The notes under the pieces were generated by a model. It had not been told where the DNA came from, did not search any database, and saw only the letters and a list, made by a program, of their open reading frames with translations. From positions 1 through 33,072 of the forward strand of contig JAIMBC010000026.1 in NCBI GenBank assembly GCA_023511675.1: a stretch of DNA of 33,072 bases. The letters are read 5' to 3'. Position 1 is the first letter of the stretch. Every line of letters starts with the position of its first letter. A program made the position numbers and the translations under genes. The DNA comes from Pirellulales bacterium. GTDB taxonomy: Bacteria > Planctomycetota > Planctomycetia > Pirellulales > JAIMBC01. Shown here piece after piece: positions 19,506 to 28,300 of this stretch.

Positions 19506-21533
19506 ATGAAAGGCAAACTTAGTCTCGATAAGGATGCGATCAAGCAGTTCTTTATCAACCACGGTGAGAAAGTCGGCTTCGGCGTGTTTGCGCTGATCGC
19601 GGCCGTCATCTGCTACTTTGCCTTTCAGGTCGAGCGCGAGACGCGCCGTCCGGAGGATCTCAAGAAGCTTGCCGCGGAGGCCAACCAGCGGATTGCGAAC
19701 TCCACCTACCCGCCTCCCGGAGAAGAGCCCATCCAGGCCACAGACTACCCGACGCTGATTGCTCAGCGCAGCGCCAATCTCGATCCCTCGCTGTACGCGA
19801 TCGTCGACTTCAATCCGCAGGACTTTCAGCCCAAAGTACGGCGCGGTATGCCCAAATTGTTCAAGCCGCTTGAGCCACGTGCCGCATCCATGTACGGCGC
19901 CATCGCCATTGGCTCCGGGCCAGGTGCGCAGCAAATGGCCGGCGGCAGCATGGCAGGCCAGGGGGCCATGCCCGGCGACATGGCAGGTCCCGGCGCCATG
20001 CCCGGAGGCATGGCAGGTCCCGGTGCCATGCCTGGAGGCCCAGGCGGGATGGCGGGCCCAGGCGGGATGGCAGGCCCCGGGGGGATGCCTGGTCCTGGCG
20101 GCATGGAGAAGATGATGGAGCAAATGGGCGGTAAGAAGGGCGCCAAGGACAAGAAGAAAAAGAAGAAGACGGAAAGCGAAGCCACCCCCACCCCGGGCGG
20201 CTTCCAGCCCGCCTCCAGCACGCTGCCGGCAGGAGCGACCGTACAGGGCAAACAGTGGGTGCACATCGTGGCCCTGGTGCCTGCCGCTGCGCAGCGGCAG
20301 GAATACCGCAAACGTTTCCGCTATGCCGACGGATACGACCCCGCTCGAGACACGCCACAGTACGAGTCCTTCCAGGTGGAGCGGGCCGAAGTCGATCCCG
20401 CCAACCCCAATGCCGAGCCGATCTGGCAGGCCATTGACGTGTGGGCTGCGCTCGATGAAATGTTCAGCACCTGGGCCGGCTATGGCCCCGACCCCGTGCC
20501 CGAGGAGTACAAGCAGCCGGAGCTGTGCCAGCCGCTGCCTCTGCTCGTCGGCAAGGAATTCGACGATACAGTGGGGCACTACCCGAAGATCCCCTTCAAG
20601 CACACCTTGCAAGAACAGCAGCAGCGGCCGACCGGCCAAGACGCCGGCGACAAGAAAGGCCGCAATCCCCTCAAGCGCGGCCACGGCGCTGCCTCAGGCG
20701 GCATGCCTGGTCAGGGACGCGGTACGCCCGGCGGTCCAATGTCTCAGGCAGACATGCAGCGCGGCATGCCCGGTCGGAGCGGCGCTGCGCCGCAGCAAGG
20801 GACCCAGGGCGGCTATGCCTCATCTAGAGACAACGTCGAGTATCGCCTGTTCCGCTTCTTCGATTTCACTGTCCAGCCAGGCAAGACGTACCGCTACCGT
20901 GTGCGATTCGAGCTGGTAAACCCCAACTTCGGCCTGCCCACCCAGATCCTCGAACGCGCCGAGTACGCCGAACAGCAGTTCCTGCTTACAGAGTGGAGCG
21001 ACCCCACTGAACCCGTCACGGTGACCCGCCCCAGCCACCTGCTGGCAGGCAGCGTCAAGGGTACCTCCGCCAGCCGTGAGGCCGAAGCCACATTGCTCGT
21101 CCTCTCGTGGAACGCAGAGAAAGGGGTGCTGGCCACTAAGAAAAAGGAGAAGATCCGCCGCGGAGCCGTCGCCAACTTCGCCAGCGAAGACGTGTTGCTT
21201 TCCCCCCCAGGCAGCAACAAGCCTGAGCAGGCCAAGGTGGACCTCCAGACCGACTCCATGCTTGTCGACATGTTCGGCGGCGAAAAGCTGCCGGGTACCG
21301 ACGTCTCGCCCTCGGAAGTGCTGCTGCTGGAGGCAGACGGCCGGCTCGCCATCCAATCCCAATACACAGATGCCAAGGCCTTCTACAGCGAACTGGCCCG
21401 CCTCGACAAGCTGAGCGCGGCTGGTCCCTCGTCAGCCCCTGGCGGCGCAACCAGCGATTTCTCCGACCCCTTCGCCTCCATGAGCGCCCCCCCGCAAGGC
21501 AGCAGCAAGAAGAAGTCCGCCAAGAAGAATTAG
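19506..21533 (+). CDS. Bitopic membrane protein of the pil block, Gly/Met-rich linker and Lys cluster
   Basis: A 675-residue protein of unrecognised family. A cytoplasmic N-terminus (residues 1-22) precedes one transmembrane helix (about 23-41), and the rest would be exported. After a short conserved-looking region (43-135) comes a Met-Ala-Gly-Pro repeat (140-200), then a lysine cluster KKGAKDKKKKKK near 209-220. Two folded-looking parts follow: QWVHIVALVPAAAQRQEYRK onward, and after a second Gly/Gln-rich linker, VEYRLFRFFDFTVQPGKTYR with YRVRFELVNPNFGLP, which has the look of a beta-sandwich. The C-terminus is Ser/Lys-rich. An AGGAAG ribosome site lies 8 bases before the ATG (19492-19497). 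It is the last gene of the block and has the same single-pass topology as its partners, so it probably belongs to the same complex. Confidence 0.78.
   Translation: MKGKLSLDKDAIKQFFINHGEKVGFGVFALIAAVICYFAFQVERETRRPEDLKKLAAEANQRIANSTYPPPGEEPIQATDYPTLIAQRSANLDPSLYAIVDFNPQDFQPKVRRGMPKLFKPLEPRAASMYGAIAIGSGPGAQQMAGGSMAGQGAMPGDMAGPGAMPGGMAGPGAMPGGPGGMAGPGGMAGPGGMPGPGGMEKMMEQMGGKKGAKDKKKKKKTESEATPTPGGFQPASSTLPAGATVQGKQWVHIVALVPAAAQRQEYRKRFRYADGYDPARDTPQYESFQVERAEVDPANPNAEPIWQAIDVWAALDEMFSTWAGYGPDPVPEEYKQPELCQPLPLLVGKEFDDTVGHYPKIPFKHTLQEQQQRPTGQDAGDKKGRNPLKRGHGAASGGMPGQGRGTPGGPMSQADMQRGMPGRSGAAPQQGTQGGYASSRDNVEYRLFRFFDFTVQPGKTYRYRVRFELVNPNFGLPTQILERAEYAEQQFLLTEWSDPTEPVTVTRPSHLLAGSVKGTSASREAEATLLVLSWNAEKGVLATKKKEKIRRGAVANFASEDVLLSPPGSNKPEQAKVDLQTDSMLVDMFGGEKLPGTDVSPSEVLLLEADGRLAIQSQYTDAKAFYSELARLDKLSAAGPSSAPGGATSDFSDPFASMSAPPQGSSKKKSAKKN
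19923..20105 (+). repeat. Met-Ala-Gly-Pro repeat in third pil-block gene
   Basis: Codes for residues 140-200 with units such as MAGPGAMPGG and MAGPGG repeated with variations. It is the same unit type as the C-terminal repeat of the preceding gene, which points to shared function or exchange of sequence between the two genes. Confidence 0.8.
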
Positions 21534-21953
21534 CCCCCACACCCTGCGCCGTGCCAGCGGTGCGCACGCGTGTGGCCTCTTAGCTTCAGTGCCGCAACCC
21601 CCGGTGGCTGCCACCAAACCACGCCCCATGGGCTTCTGCCGCGCGACACGTCACGTGGCTGGTGCCGCCAGCAATCAGTGACAGCAGCATCTCGTGCGCA
21701 TGCAATGCGATGCTCCCCCACCGCGTGAGCTGGTGAGCGTGCTGTCAACCGCAGCGTGAGGTTCACAGCCCGGGGGGCCATCGGCTGCTAGCAGTTGCAC
21801 GGGCGTCCCTGGCACCTCTTGGGGTTGGAGAGGGCTCAGACCTATCCCAGCCACAGGGCGCAGCAGATTCTCACCTGCCTGTTTTCTGCCTGGTGGACCG
21901 ACAGGCCCAGCACTCGTGCAACCATTCTGTGCCTAACATTGCGTAAGCTCTTC

Positions 21954-21981
21954 AACCTGCGCCTCCTGGCGCTGGGTTTTT
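21954..21981 (+). terminator. Candidate intrinsic terminator
   Basis: Stem GCGCC (21959-21963) with GGCGC (21968-21972) around a TCCT loop, extended past one mismatch by CC with GG, then a run of five T at 21977-21981. The shape is that of an intrinsic terminator on the plus strand, 420 bases past the last pil-block gene. It may end a long 3' untranslated region or a separate small transcript. Confidence 0.4.
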
Positions 21982-22040
21982 GATTCCCGCTCGCAAAGCG
22001 ATGGGCCCCACTGTCCGCCCCGTTTGCCAAGAACGATCAA

Positions 22041-22067
22041 ACCGATGCAACCGATGTAGCCGATACA
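22041..22067. repeat. Three tandem 9-base units
   Basis: ACCGATGCA, ACCGATGTA and GCCGATACA stand head to tail upstream of lpxA. The units differ at one to three positions. The stretch is too short to say more than that it is a small tandem repeat. Confidence 0.5.
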
Positions 22068-22172
22068 GTGCTAGACCAAGTCCGATGGCAAGGCATGCCG
22101 CCCCGGCGCTTTCGATAGCCGAGGTGCCGGTAGCATTCCCTGCCCGACGCTAGCTCCAACGAGGCAGACACG

Positions 22173-23021
22173 GTGGATATACACCCATCGGCAGTGGTGC
22201 ATCCCGCAGCGAGACTGGCATACGGGGTTAGCATTGGGCCCTATTGCGTGGTGGAGGCCGACGTCGAAATTGCCACCGGCTGCAAGTTGGAGAGCCACGT
22301 CGTCATCAAACAGGGTACGTACCTAGGTCCACAGAACCACGTTTTCGATGGTGCCGTGCTTGGAGGGCTGCCCCAGCACGCACGCATGCCCAGGGCGGTG
22401 GGGCGGCTCGTGATCGGTGCCTGCAACACCATCCGCGAGCACGCCACGCTGCACCGTGCCTTGGAAGCCGGCCATGCCACGCGCGTGGGAGACCATAATC
22501 TGTTGATGGCGGGCGTCCATATCGCGCATGATTGCCGGGTGGGCGATCACACGATCTTTGCGAACAATGTGCTGTTAGCAGGGCACGTGGAGGTGGAGGA
22601 TCGGGCCTATATTTCAGGGGCCGTGGCCGTGCACCAGTTCTGTCGCATCGGTCGGCATGCCATGGTGGGAGGTCTAGCCAGGGTGGTGAAGGATGTGCCG
22701 CCTTATGTGACCATCGATGGCAACAGCGGCTATGTCGTTGGTCTGAACACCATCGGTCTGCGGCGGCACGGGTTTACCACCGCCGAGATTGAGGAGCTGA
22801 AGGCAGCGTACCGTGTGCTGTACCGCAGCGGTTTGAAGTGGAGCGAGATCCTTTCGGAGCTACGGCGGCGTTTTCCGACGGGCCCCGCCGCTTGCCTGAC
22901 CGAGTTCTGCCAGGCCACGCGGCGCGGCATCATTCCTGAGCGCCGCTTGCCGCCGGGCGCTACGATCAAGCTTCACGAGGAGGTGGAGCCGCAACCCGCC
23001 TTGCAACGAAAGGCGGGCTAG
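22173..23021 (+). CDS. lpxA: Acyl-ACP:UDP-N-acetylglucosamine O-acyltransferase
   Basis: A 282-residue cytoplasmic homotrimeric enzyme that transfers a hydroxyacyl chain from acyl carrier protein to UDP-GlcNAc, the first step of lipid A synthesis. The N-terminal two thirds is a left-handed beta-helix of hexapeptide repeats (IHPSAV, AVVHPAARL, VSIGPYCVV and so on). LLMAGVHIAHDCRVGD holds the catalytic histidine H119, equivalent to E. coli H125, with H116 beside it. VHQFCRIGRHAMVGG and GLNTIGLRRHGF match conserved stretches, and the helical C-terminal domain follows. The start is GTG 22173 with GAGG 8 bases upstream; length is slightly above the usual 255-270. It is separated from the other genes by gaps and is not within an lpxD-fabZ-lpxB cluster as in Proteobacteria. 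Its presence indicates a diderm envelope with lipid A. Confidence 0.94.
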   Translation: MDIHPSAVVHPAARLAYGVSIGPYCVVEADVEIATGCKLESHVVIKQGTYLGPQNHVFDGAVLGGLPQHARMPRAVGRLVIGACNTIREHATLHRALEAGHATRVGDHNLLMAGVHIAHDCRVGDHTIFANNVLLAGHVEVEDRAYISGAVAVHQFCRIGRHAMVGGLARVVKDVPPYVTIDGNSGYVVGLNTIGLRRHGFTTAEIEELKAAYRVLYRSGLKWSEILSELRRRFPTGPAACLTEFCQATRRGIIPERRLPPGATIKLHEEVEPQPALQRKAG

Positions 23022-23423
23022 ATACGCTCACCCCCCCTCTCGTTCCCCGGCTCCTGCCTGGGAATGCCCTGTCTGCGAGGCTCTGCCTCGGCCGTCTCCA
23101 TCATCAACCGACCTTTCCATCCCTCGCTGCTCCCTCGGCCCACGGCCGCCAGGTTCGTAGTGACCGCATTCATACGGTTCGGGAGCCTGCGAATACGCTG
23201 GCAGTTGAGCACCGCGGCACGCACGGACGTGCTTGCAGCGGGCCACGATGAACGGGCCATCCCGCCAGCGTCTGACCGGACCACCGCGGCTAGAAGCCGT
23301 GCCCGCGTCTACTGCGGCTAGAAGCCCCAACTACGTTTATTGCGGCTGGAAGCCGCAGCTACGTGGTGCTGCCCCCTTCCCTCAGGCAGGCCGACAGGCT
23401 ACAACCAGCAGTTGGAGCCTGCT
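23022..23423. other. Gap between lpxA and folE with palindromic repeats
   Basis: A 402-base gap between two plus-strand genes. The right part contains three 28-base units with the core GCGGCTAGAAGCC (23286-23369), listed separately, immediately before folE. No terminator with a T-run and no protein-like frame was seen in the left part. Confidence 0.5.
23286..23369. repeat. REP-like palindromic repeat, three 28-base units
   Basis: The cores GCGGCTAGAAGCC, GCGGCTAGAAGCC and GCGGCTGGAAGCC begin at 23286, 23314 and 23342, a spacing of exactly 28 bases. Each core is a small palindrome (GGCT with AGCC; in the third copy GCGGCT with AGCCGC), and the second and third copies share a following CTACGT. 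Intergenic position and palindromic cores resemble REP or BIME elements. No other copy was seen in this window. Confidence 0.7.
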
Positions 23424-24065
23424 ATGCACACATCACCTGAGCGGCTCGACGGCACTCTGGCCGACGAGCTGGACGATCGCCCGCGCCCAGCATCTGCGAG
23501 CGTGGATCAGGAGCGGATCCGCCGCGCCATGCGAGAGATTCTCGCGGCCATCGGAGAGGATCCGGACCGCGAGGGCCTGGCAGACACGCCGGCACGTGTG
23601 GCCCGCATGTATGCAGAGCTTTTTAGCGGCCTGCATGAGGACCCTCGTCCCCACCTCCGCAAGTTCTTCACAGAGAAGTATGATGAAATCGTGCTGGTGA
23701 AGAACATCAGCTTCAACAGCATGTGCGAGCATCACATGCTCCCCTTCCTGGGAGAGGCTCACATCGCCTACGTGCCGGATGGCCGCGTGATCGGCCTGAG
23801 CAAGCTTGCCAGGCTGGTGGATGTGGTGGCCCGCCGCCCGCAGGTGCAGGAACGCATGACCGAGACCATCGCCGACCTGCTGCTGGAAGAGCTGCAGGCC
23901 AAGGGCGTGGCAGTGGTGATCGAGGCCACGCACACCTGCATGACCATCCGCGGCGTCCGCAAACCTGGCAGCGTGTGCGTCACTTCTGCGATGCGGGGGA
24001 TCTTTCGTTCGCACCTCTCCAGCCGCTCCGAGGTGATGACGCTGATCTACGGCGACCGTCGGTAA
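23424..24065 (+). CDS. folE: GTP cyclohydrolase I
   Basis: A 213-residue cytoplasmic zinc enzyme that converts GTP to 7,8-dihydroneopterin triphosphate, the entry to folate and other pterins. [73 protein letters not shown] and [17 protein letters not shown] are all family signatures. The zinc ligands C101, H104 and C172 correspond to E. coli C110, H113 and C181. The start ATG 23424 has GGAG 6 bases upstream; the longer frame back to 23340 runs through the repeat and is not used. The N-terminus has about 25 extra polar residues. It heads a five-gene run with very short spacings that ends with a MoaD/ThiS-like gene. Confidence 0.96.
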   Translation: MHTSPERLDGTLADELDDRPRPASASVDQERIRRAMREILAAIGEDPDREGLADTPARVARMYAELFSGLHEDPRPHLRKFFTEKYDEIVLVKNISFNSMCEHHMLPFLGEAHIAYVPDGRVIGLSKLARLVDVVARRPQVQERMTETIADLLLEELQAKGVAVVIEATHTCMTIRGVRKPGSVCVTSAMRGIFRSHLSSRSEVMTLIYGDRR

Positions 24066-24071
24066 GTCTCC

Positions 24072-24854
24072 GTGGACGTGCTGCTAGCCTTTCTGCTGCG
24101 GCTTGCGGGCGGCCTGGCGGCCGGCATGGCGGTGCTGCCAGCGCGGCAGGTTACCAGCGGCTATTACCGCAACAATCTGTACGTGCTCTTGGGATGCCAT
24201 CTGCTGGCGGGGCTGGCTGCCTGGCGTTTGAAGACGCCGGCGGCGGCCTGGTGCGCCACGGGAGCGGTTCTTTCCTATCTCGGTGCGGTCTGCTGGTTAT
24301 ATGAGCAGAGGCGTGCCGGCCGCCTGGTCCTGTGGCTGGTGGCCGGGATCGCCCTGGCGGGCGCCTGGACGGCCCAGCGGCCATGGCAGTACCAGGCGGC
24401 AGGCCCTGTTTCCTCGGCAGGGGCGCGGAACGTCCAGCTCGCTGCGGCATTGCGTTGGTGCGAGGCGCCGCTGTCGGGTACCCTGGTGGGCGGTAGTGTG
24501 GCAGCCATGTTGCTGGGCCACTGGTACCTGAATGCACCGGGGATGCAGCTTGCACCCTTAGTGCGGCTGTTGCGCTGGCTGTTGGCCTGCGTGGTGCTGC
24601 GGGCCGCGGCCAGCGCGGTTTCAGCGTGGGCTGCCTGGGGCCTGGGCGTGCCGGCTGGCGAGGCGTGGTTTCTGGCGTTACGCTGGGCAATCGGTCTGGC
24701 AGGCACGGCGGTGCTGCTGGTGATGGCGGGCCGCAGCCTGGGGGTACCGAACACGCAAAGTGCCACGGGCATCCTGTACGTGGCGGTGATCGCCGCGTTT
24801 GCGGGCGAGTTGCTGGCCCTGCTACTGGCGGGACGGCACGCATTTGCCCTATGA
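24072..24854 (+). CDS. Polytopic membrane protein of unknown function
   Basis: A 260-residue integral membrane protein with about eight hydrophobic segments and very few charged residues. I do not recognise the family. Notable conserved-looking stretches are LGHWYLNAPGMQL, following a helix near residue 140, and GVPNTQSATGILYVAVIAAFAGELLALLL at the end; histidine and glutamine in membrane segments could bind a cofactor or a lipid head group, but that is speculation. The start is GTG 24072, six bases after the folE stop, with no strong ribosome site, so translation may depend on that of folE. The next gene starts six bases after its stop. The tight spacing suggests that it is expressed with folE and the zinc-ribbon gene. 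Confidence 0.75.
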   Translation: MDVLLAFLLRLAGGLAAGMAVLPARQVTSGYYRNNLYVLLGCHLLAGLAAWRLKTPAAAWCATGAVLSYLGAVCWLYEQRRAGRLVLWLVAGIALAGAWTAQRPWQYQAAGPVSSAGARNVQLAAALRWCEAPLSGTLVGGSVAAMLLGHWYLNAPGMQLAPLVRLLRWLLACVVLRAAASAVSAWAAWGLGVPAGEAWFLALRWAIGLAGTAVLLVMAGRSLGVPNTQSATGILYVAVIAAFAGELLALLLAGRHAFAL

Positions 24855-24860
24855 TGCGGT

Positions 24861-25367
24861 ATGAACGTGTCTTATCGATGTCCGGCCTGCGAACGGCCTG
24901 CGCGTGCGGCGCTGGCCGCGGGGGCTGAGGTGCTGGCGTGCCCTCGGTGCGGGCATGCCCTGCGGTTGCCCGCGGGAGCCTGGGAAGGGGGCCGCGTCAA
25001 CCGCTGCCTGACGTGCCCCAGCCAGGACTTGTATGTACGCAAGGACTTTTCGCAGCGCCTCGGCGTGGCGATTGTGTTGATTGGTTTTGCGGCGAGCTGT
25101 GTGACGTGGCATTTTTACTATGTGACGGCGACGTTTGGCATCTTGCTGGGCACGTTTCTGGCTGATGCCTTGCTGTATGTGCTGGTAGGCGAGTGCCTGG
25201 TGTGCTATGCCTGCCGCAGCGAGTATCGAGGAGTGGAGGGCGTGCGCGAACACGGGCGGTTCAGCCTGGAGACGTTCGAGCGGTATCGGCAGCAAGCGGC
25301 CCGGCTGCGCCAGAGGCGGGCGCCGCATGAGGAGGCTGCTGAGACTCGGTCGGGCCAGGCTCCGTAG
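24861..25367 (+). CDS. Membrane zinc-ribbon protein of unknown function
   Basis: A 168-residue protein with four Cys-x-x-Cys pairs and two transmembrane helices. C7/C10 and C27/C30 form one ordinary zinc ribbon in the soluble N-terminus. C49/C52 lies before the helices (about 67-88 and 91-112) and C115/C118 just after them, so a second ribbon would close across the hairpin on the cytoplasmic face. The C-terminal 50 residues are charged and helical. No named family was recognised; such ribbons usually bind zinc for structure or for protein or nucleic-acid contacts. It sits six bases after the membrane protein gene and eight bases before the oxidoreductase gene, inside the folE run. Confidence 0.75.
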   Translation: MNVSYRCPACERPARAALAAGAEVLACPRCGHALRLPAGAWEGGRVNRCLTCPSQDLYVRKDFSQRLGVAIVLIGFAASCVTWHFYYVTATFGILLGTFLADALLYVLVGECLVCYACRSEYRGVEGVREHGRFSLETFERYRQQAARLRQRRAPHEEAAETRSGQAP

Positions 25368-25375
25368 TTGCCACC

Positions 25376-28300
25376 ATGGATCCAGAGCGGGAACGCATAC
25401 AAGAAGACCTGCGTGGGCTGGTCCGGGGCGAAGTGCGCTGCGACGACGTGTTTGTGCAGCTCTACTCGACGGACGCCAGCATCTACCAGGTTCGGCCGTT
25501 GGGAGTCGTTCGCCCGCGCACGGCCCACGATGTGGCGGCCTGCCTGCGGTACGCCGCGGAGCGGCAGATCCCTATCCATGCTCGGGGAGCCGGCACCGGC
25601 CTGGCTGGAGAGTCGCTCGGTCCAGGGCTGGTGCTTGATTTCTCTTGCCATTTCCGCCGCATCCTCGCCAGGCACGCCGAGCGCGTACGCGTGCAGCCGG
25701 GGGTAGTGCACGAGCGGCTAAATGCCTTTCTCGAACGCAGCGGCCGGACCTTTGGGCCGGATCCTGCCATGAGCCATGTGACCACGCTGGGTAGCGTCGC
25801 GGCCATCGATGGGGCGGGCAGCCGCTGGCTCAAGTACGGTTCTGCCCGCCGGCACGTGTTGGCGATGCAGATCGTCCTGGCGGATGGCAAGGTGATGGAG
25901 GTAGGCCGGGAGCCTCTGGTAGGCGGGCACAGCGTGGACGCCGACCCGCGCAAGCGCGATCTGATCAATCGGCTGGTGGACGTGCTGGGGCGTAACGCCC
26001 AGATGATCGAACGGCACCAACCTCGCAGCCGCGTCAACCGCAGCGGTTATCAGCTAGCTGGCGTCCTCAGCGAGGATGCTCTGGATTTGCCGCGGCTGCT
26101 GGTCGGCTCGGAGGGGACGCTGGCCCTGTTTACCGAGTTGGAGCTGGCCACGCAGCCCCTTCCGCGGCACCGAGGCCTGACCCTCCTCTTCTTCGAGCGG
26201 CTGGAGTCGGCGGCGCGTGCCGTGGAAGAAATCCTGACTTTCTCGCCGACCGCGTGCGATTTGATGGACCGGCGGCATTTGACCCTGGCCAGGGAGACGG
26301 ACGATCGCTTCGCCCAGCTCATCCCGCCTCCCGCCGAGGCGATGCTGTTGGTCGAGCATGATGGCGAGGATGGGGCGGGCGTACGTGAGCAGATGCGCGC
26401 CCTGGTGGACCGCATTCGCCGCCGCCGCCGTCTCGCCTTCGACGCCAGACAGACTTCCAGCCCCGACGAAATGGAGCTGTACTGGCAGCTTCCGCGGCGC
26501 GTCGTTCCCACGCTCTATCGCCTGAAAGGCAGCACGCGCGCTGTTCCCTTCGTGGAAGATATTGCCGTGCCGCCTGAGACGCTGCCCAAGTTCCTTCCCG
26601 AGATGCAGAACATCCTCAAGCAGCACCAGGTGACGGCAGCCCTGTTCGGCCATGCCGGGCACGGCCAGTTGCACATCCGACCGTTTCTCGATCTTTCGGA
26701 TCCCCAGCATGTGGCCGTGCTGCAACAGCTCGCCAACGACCTGTACGAGGCGGTGTTCCGCTTCGGCGGCACGATCAGCGGCGAGCATGCAGACGGTTTG
26801 AGCCGCACGCCCTTCGTTCGCCGCCAGTACGGCCCGCTGTACCATGTGTTCCGCGAGGTGAAACGGATCTTCGACCCGCTGAACCTGCTCAACCCAGGCA
26901 AGATCGTGGGAGACGATCCCGAGTTGCATCTGCGCCATCTGCGGCCGAGCGAGCTGGCCGCCACGGCCATTTCCCCACCGTCGGCGTCCACGGAGGGCGC
27001 GCGGCTGCCTGCCTCCGCTGGACCAGCTACGGGCACGCTGGCCGGCCGAGCCGCTGCTGCGGGAATGCTTGGCACGACAGAGGGGGGCCAGATGCCAGCC
27101 TCGGGCAGCCTGGCCGGCGCGGCCGTCACGACAGCGGCCGTCACGACAGCGGCCGTCACGACAGCGGCCGTCACGGCAGGCGCCGGCGCGTCAGCGGCGG
27201 GCAACAGTGCAGCCGACACACGCGCAACAGGCAGCAGCGCAGCGGCCAGCCAGGCGGGAGGAAGTGGTGCCACCTCACAGCAGGAAGCGGGGCCCCGCCT
27301 CGCTCTCCAGGCGGCTGATGCCTCGCCGCCGCGCGAAGCCGCCACGGCGACGGCCAACGCCCCCCCCGGCGGCGTGCAGGCATCTCCTTCGGCGGCAACC
27401 GAAGGCCGCGGCGGGGTGCGCACCTCGGCGGGTGCGTCTCCCGGCCAGGTGGGGACGGCAGTCGGACCATCGTCGGCCAGCCGCTTTCTGGCCCAGCTCG
27501 AACTGGCCTGGCAGCCCGGCGAACTTGTGCAACAGGTGCGTAGCTGCAATGCCTGCGGCCACTGTCGCACGCAGGCAGCCGACACGCGGATGTGCCCCGT
27601 CTTTCGCTTCGCGCCGGCTGAAGAGGCCTCTCCACGCGCCAAGGCCAACCTGATGCGCGCCATCCTTACAGGCCAGCTCCCGCCGGAGGCCATGGGGGAG
27701 GAGACTTTCAAAGAGGTTGCAGACCTGTGCGTCAACTGCCACATGTGCCGCCTGGAGTGCCCGGCCAACGTCGATATCCCCAAGCTCATGCTGGAAGCCA
27801 AGGCCGCTTACGTGGCCAACAATGGCCTGCGCCCCAGCGATTGGGTGTTGACACGGCTCGATCTGTTCAGTGCCCTCGGCTCGCGCCTCCACCCCCTGTT
27901 AAACTGGATGCTCTCCAACCGCCAGGCACGCTGGCTGCTGGAAAAGCTCGCCGGCGTGGCCCGCGGCCGCAAGCTGCCCCGCTTCGCCCCACGCAGCTTC
28001 ATCCGCCAGGCGCATCGCCGCCGCCTCACACGGCCCACGCGCCGCGCCGGCCGTAAGATCCTCTATTTCGTCGATACCTACGCCAACTACCACGACCCTC
28101 AGCTCGCCGAAGCCCTCGTGGCCGTGATGGAGCACAACGGCGTCGCCGTCTACGTACCGCCCGAGCAGACCCAGTCCGGCATGGCTCTGGTCTCCGTAGG
28201 CGCCGTCGATGGTGCCCGCGCCGTCGCCCGCCGCAATGTACGCACCATGGCTGAGGCCATCCGCCAGGGATACGCCATCGTCGCCACCGAACCCTCGGCC

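Larger units (their letters stand above)
21534..22172. other. Gap between the pil block and lpxA
   Basis: A 639-base gap between two plus-strand genes. It contains an interrupted hairpin just past the pil-block stop (21537-21575, CCACAC with GTGTGG and an inner GCGC/GCGC) without a T-run, a better terminator-like hairpin at 21954-21981, and a 9-base triplet repeat at 22041-22067. Short frames here are not protein-like. The distance between the gene end and the T-run hairpin leaves room for a small RNA, but I see no firm promoter for one. Confidence 0.4.

Noticed and set aside
19146-20684. A 512-codon minus-strand frame with Ala-Arg-His repeats
   Set aside because: It is the reverse complement of the Gly-Met repeats in the pil block, so the repeats are mirrored by necessity.
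23286-23369. Possible CRISPR array at the three 28-base units
   Set aside because: The units are back to back, share only a short palindromic core, and have no distinct spacers or cas genes nearby.
27119-27178. Tandem 15-base repeat as a possible recombination or attachment site
   Set aside because: It lies in frame within a coding linker and there is no integrase or mobile gene in the window; slippage explains it.
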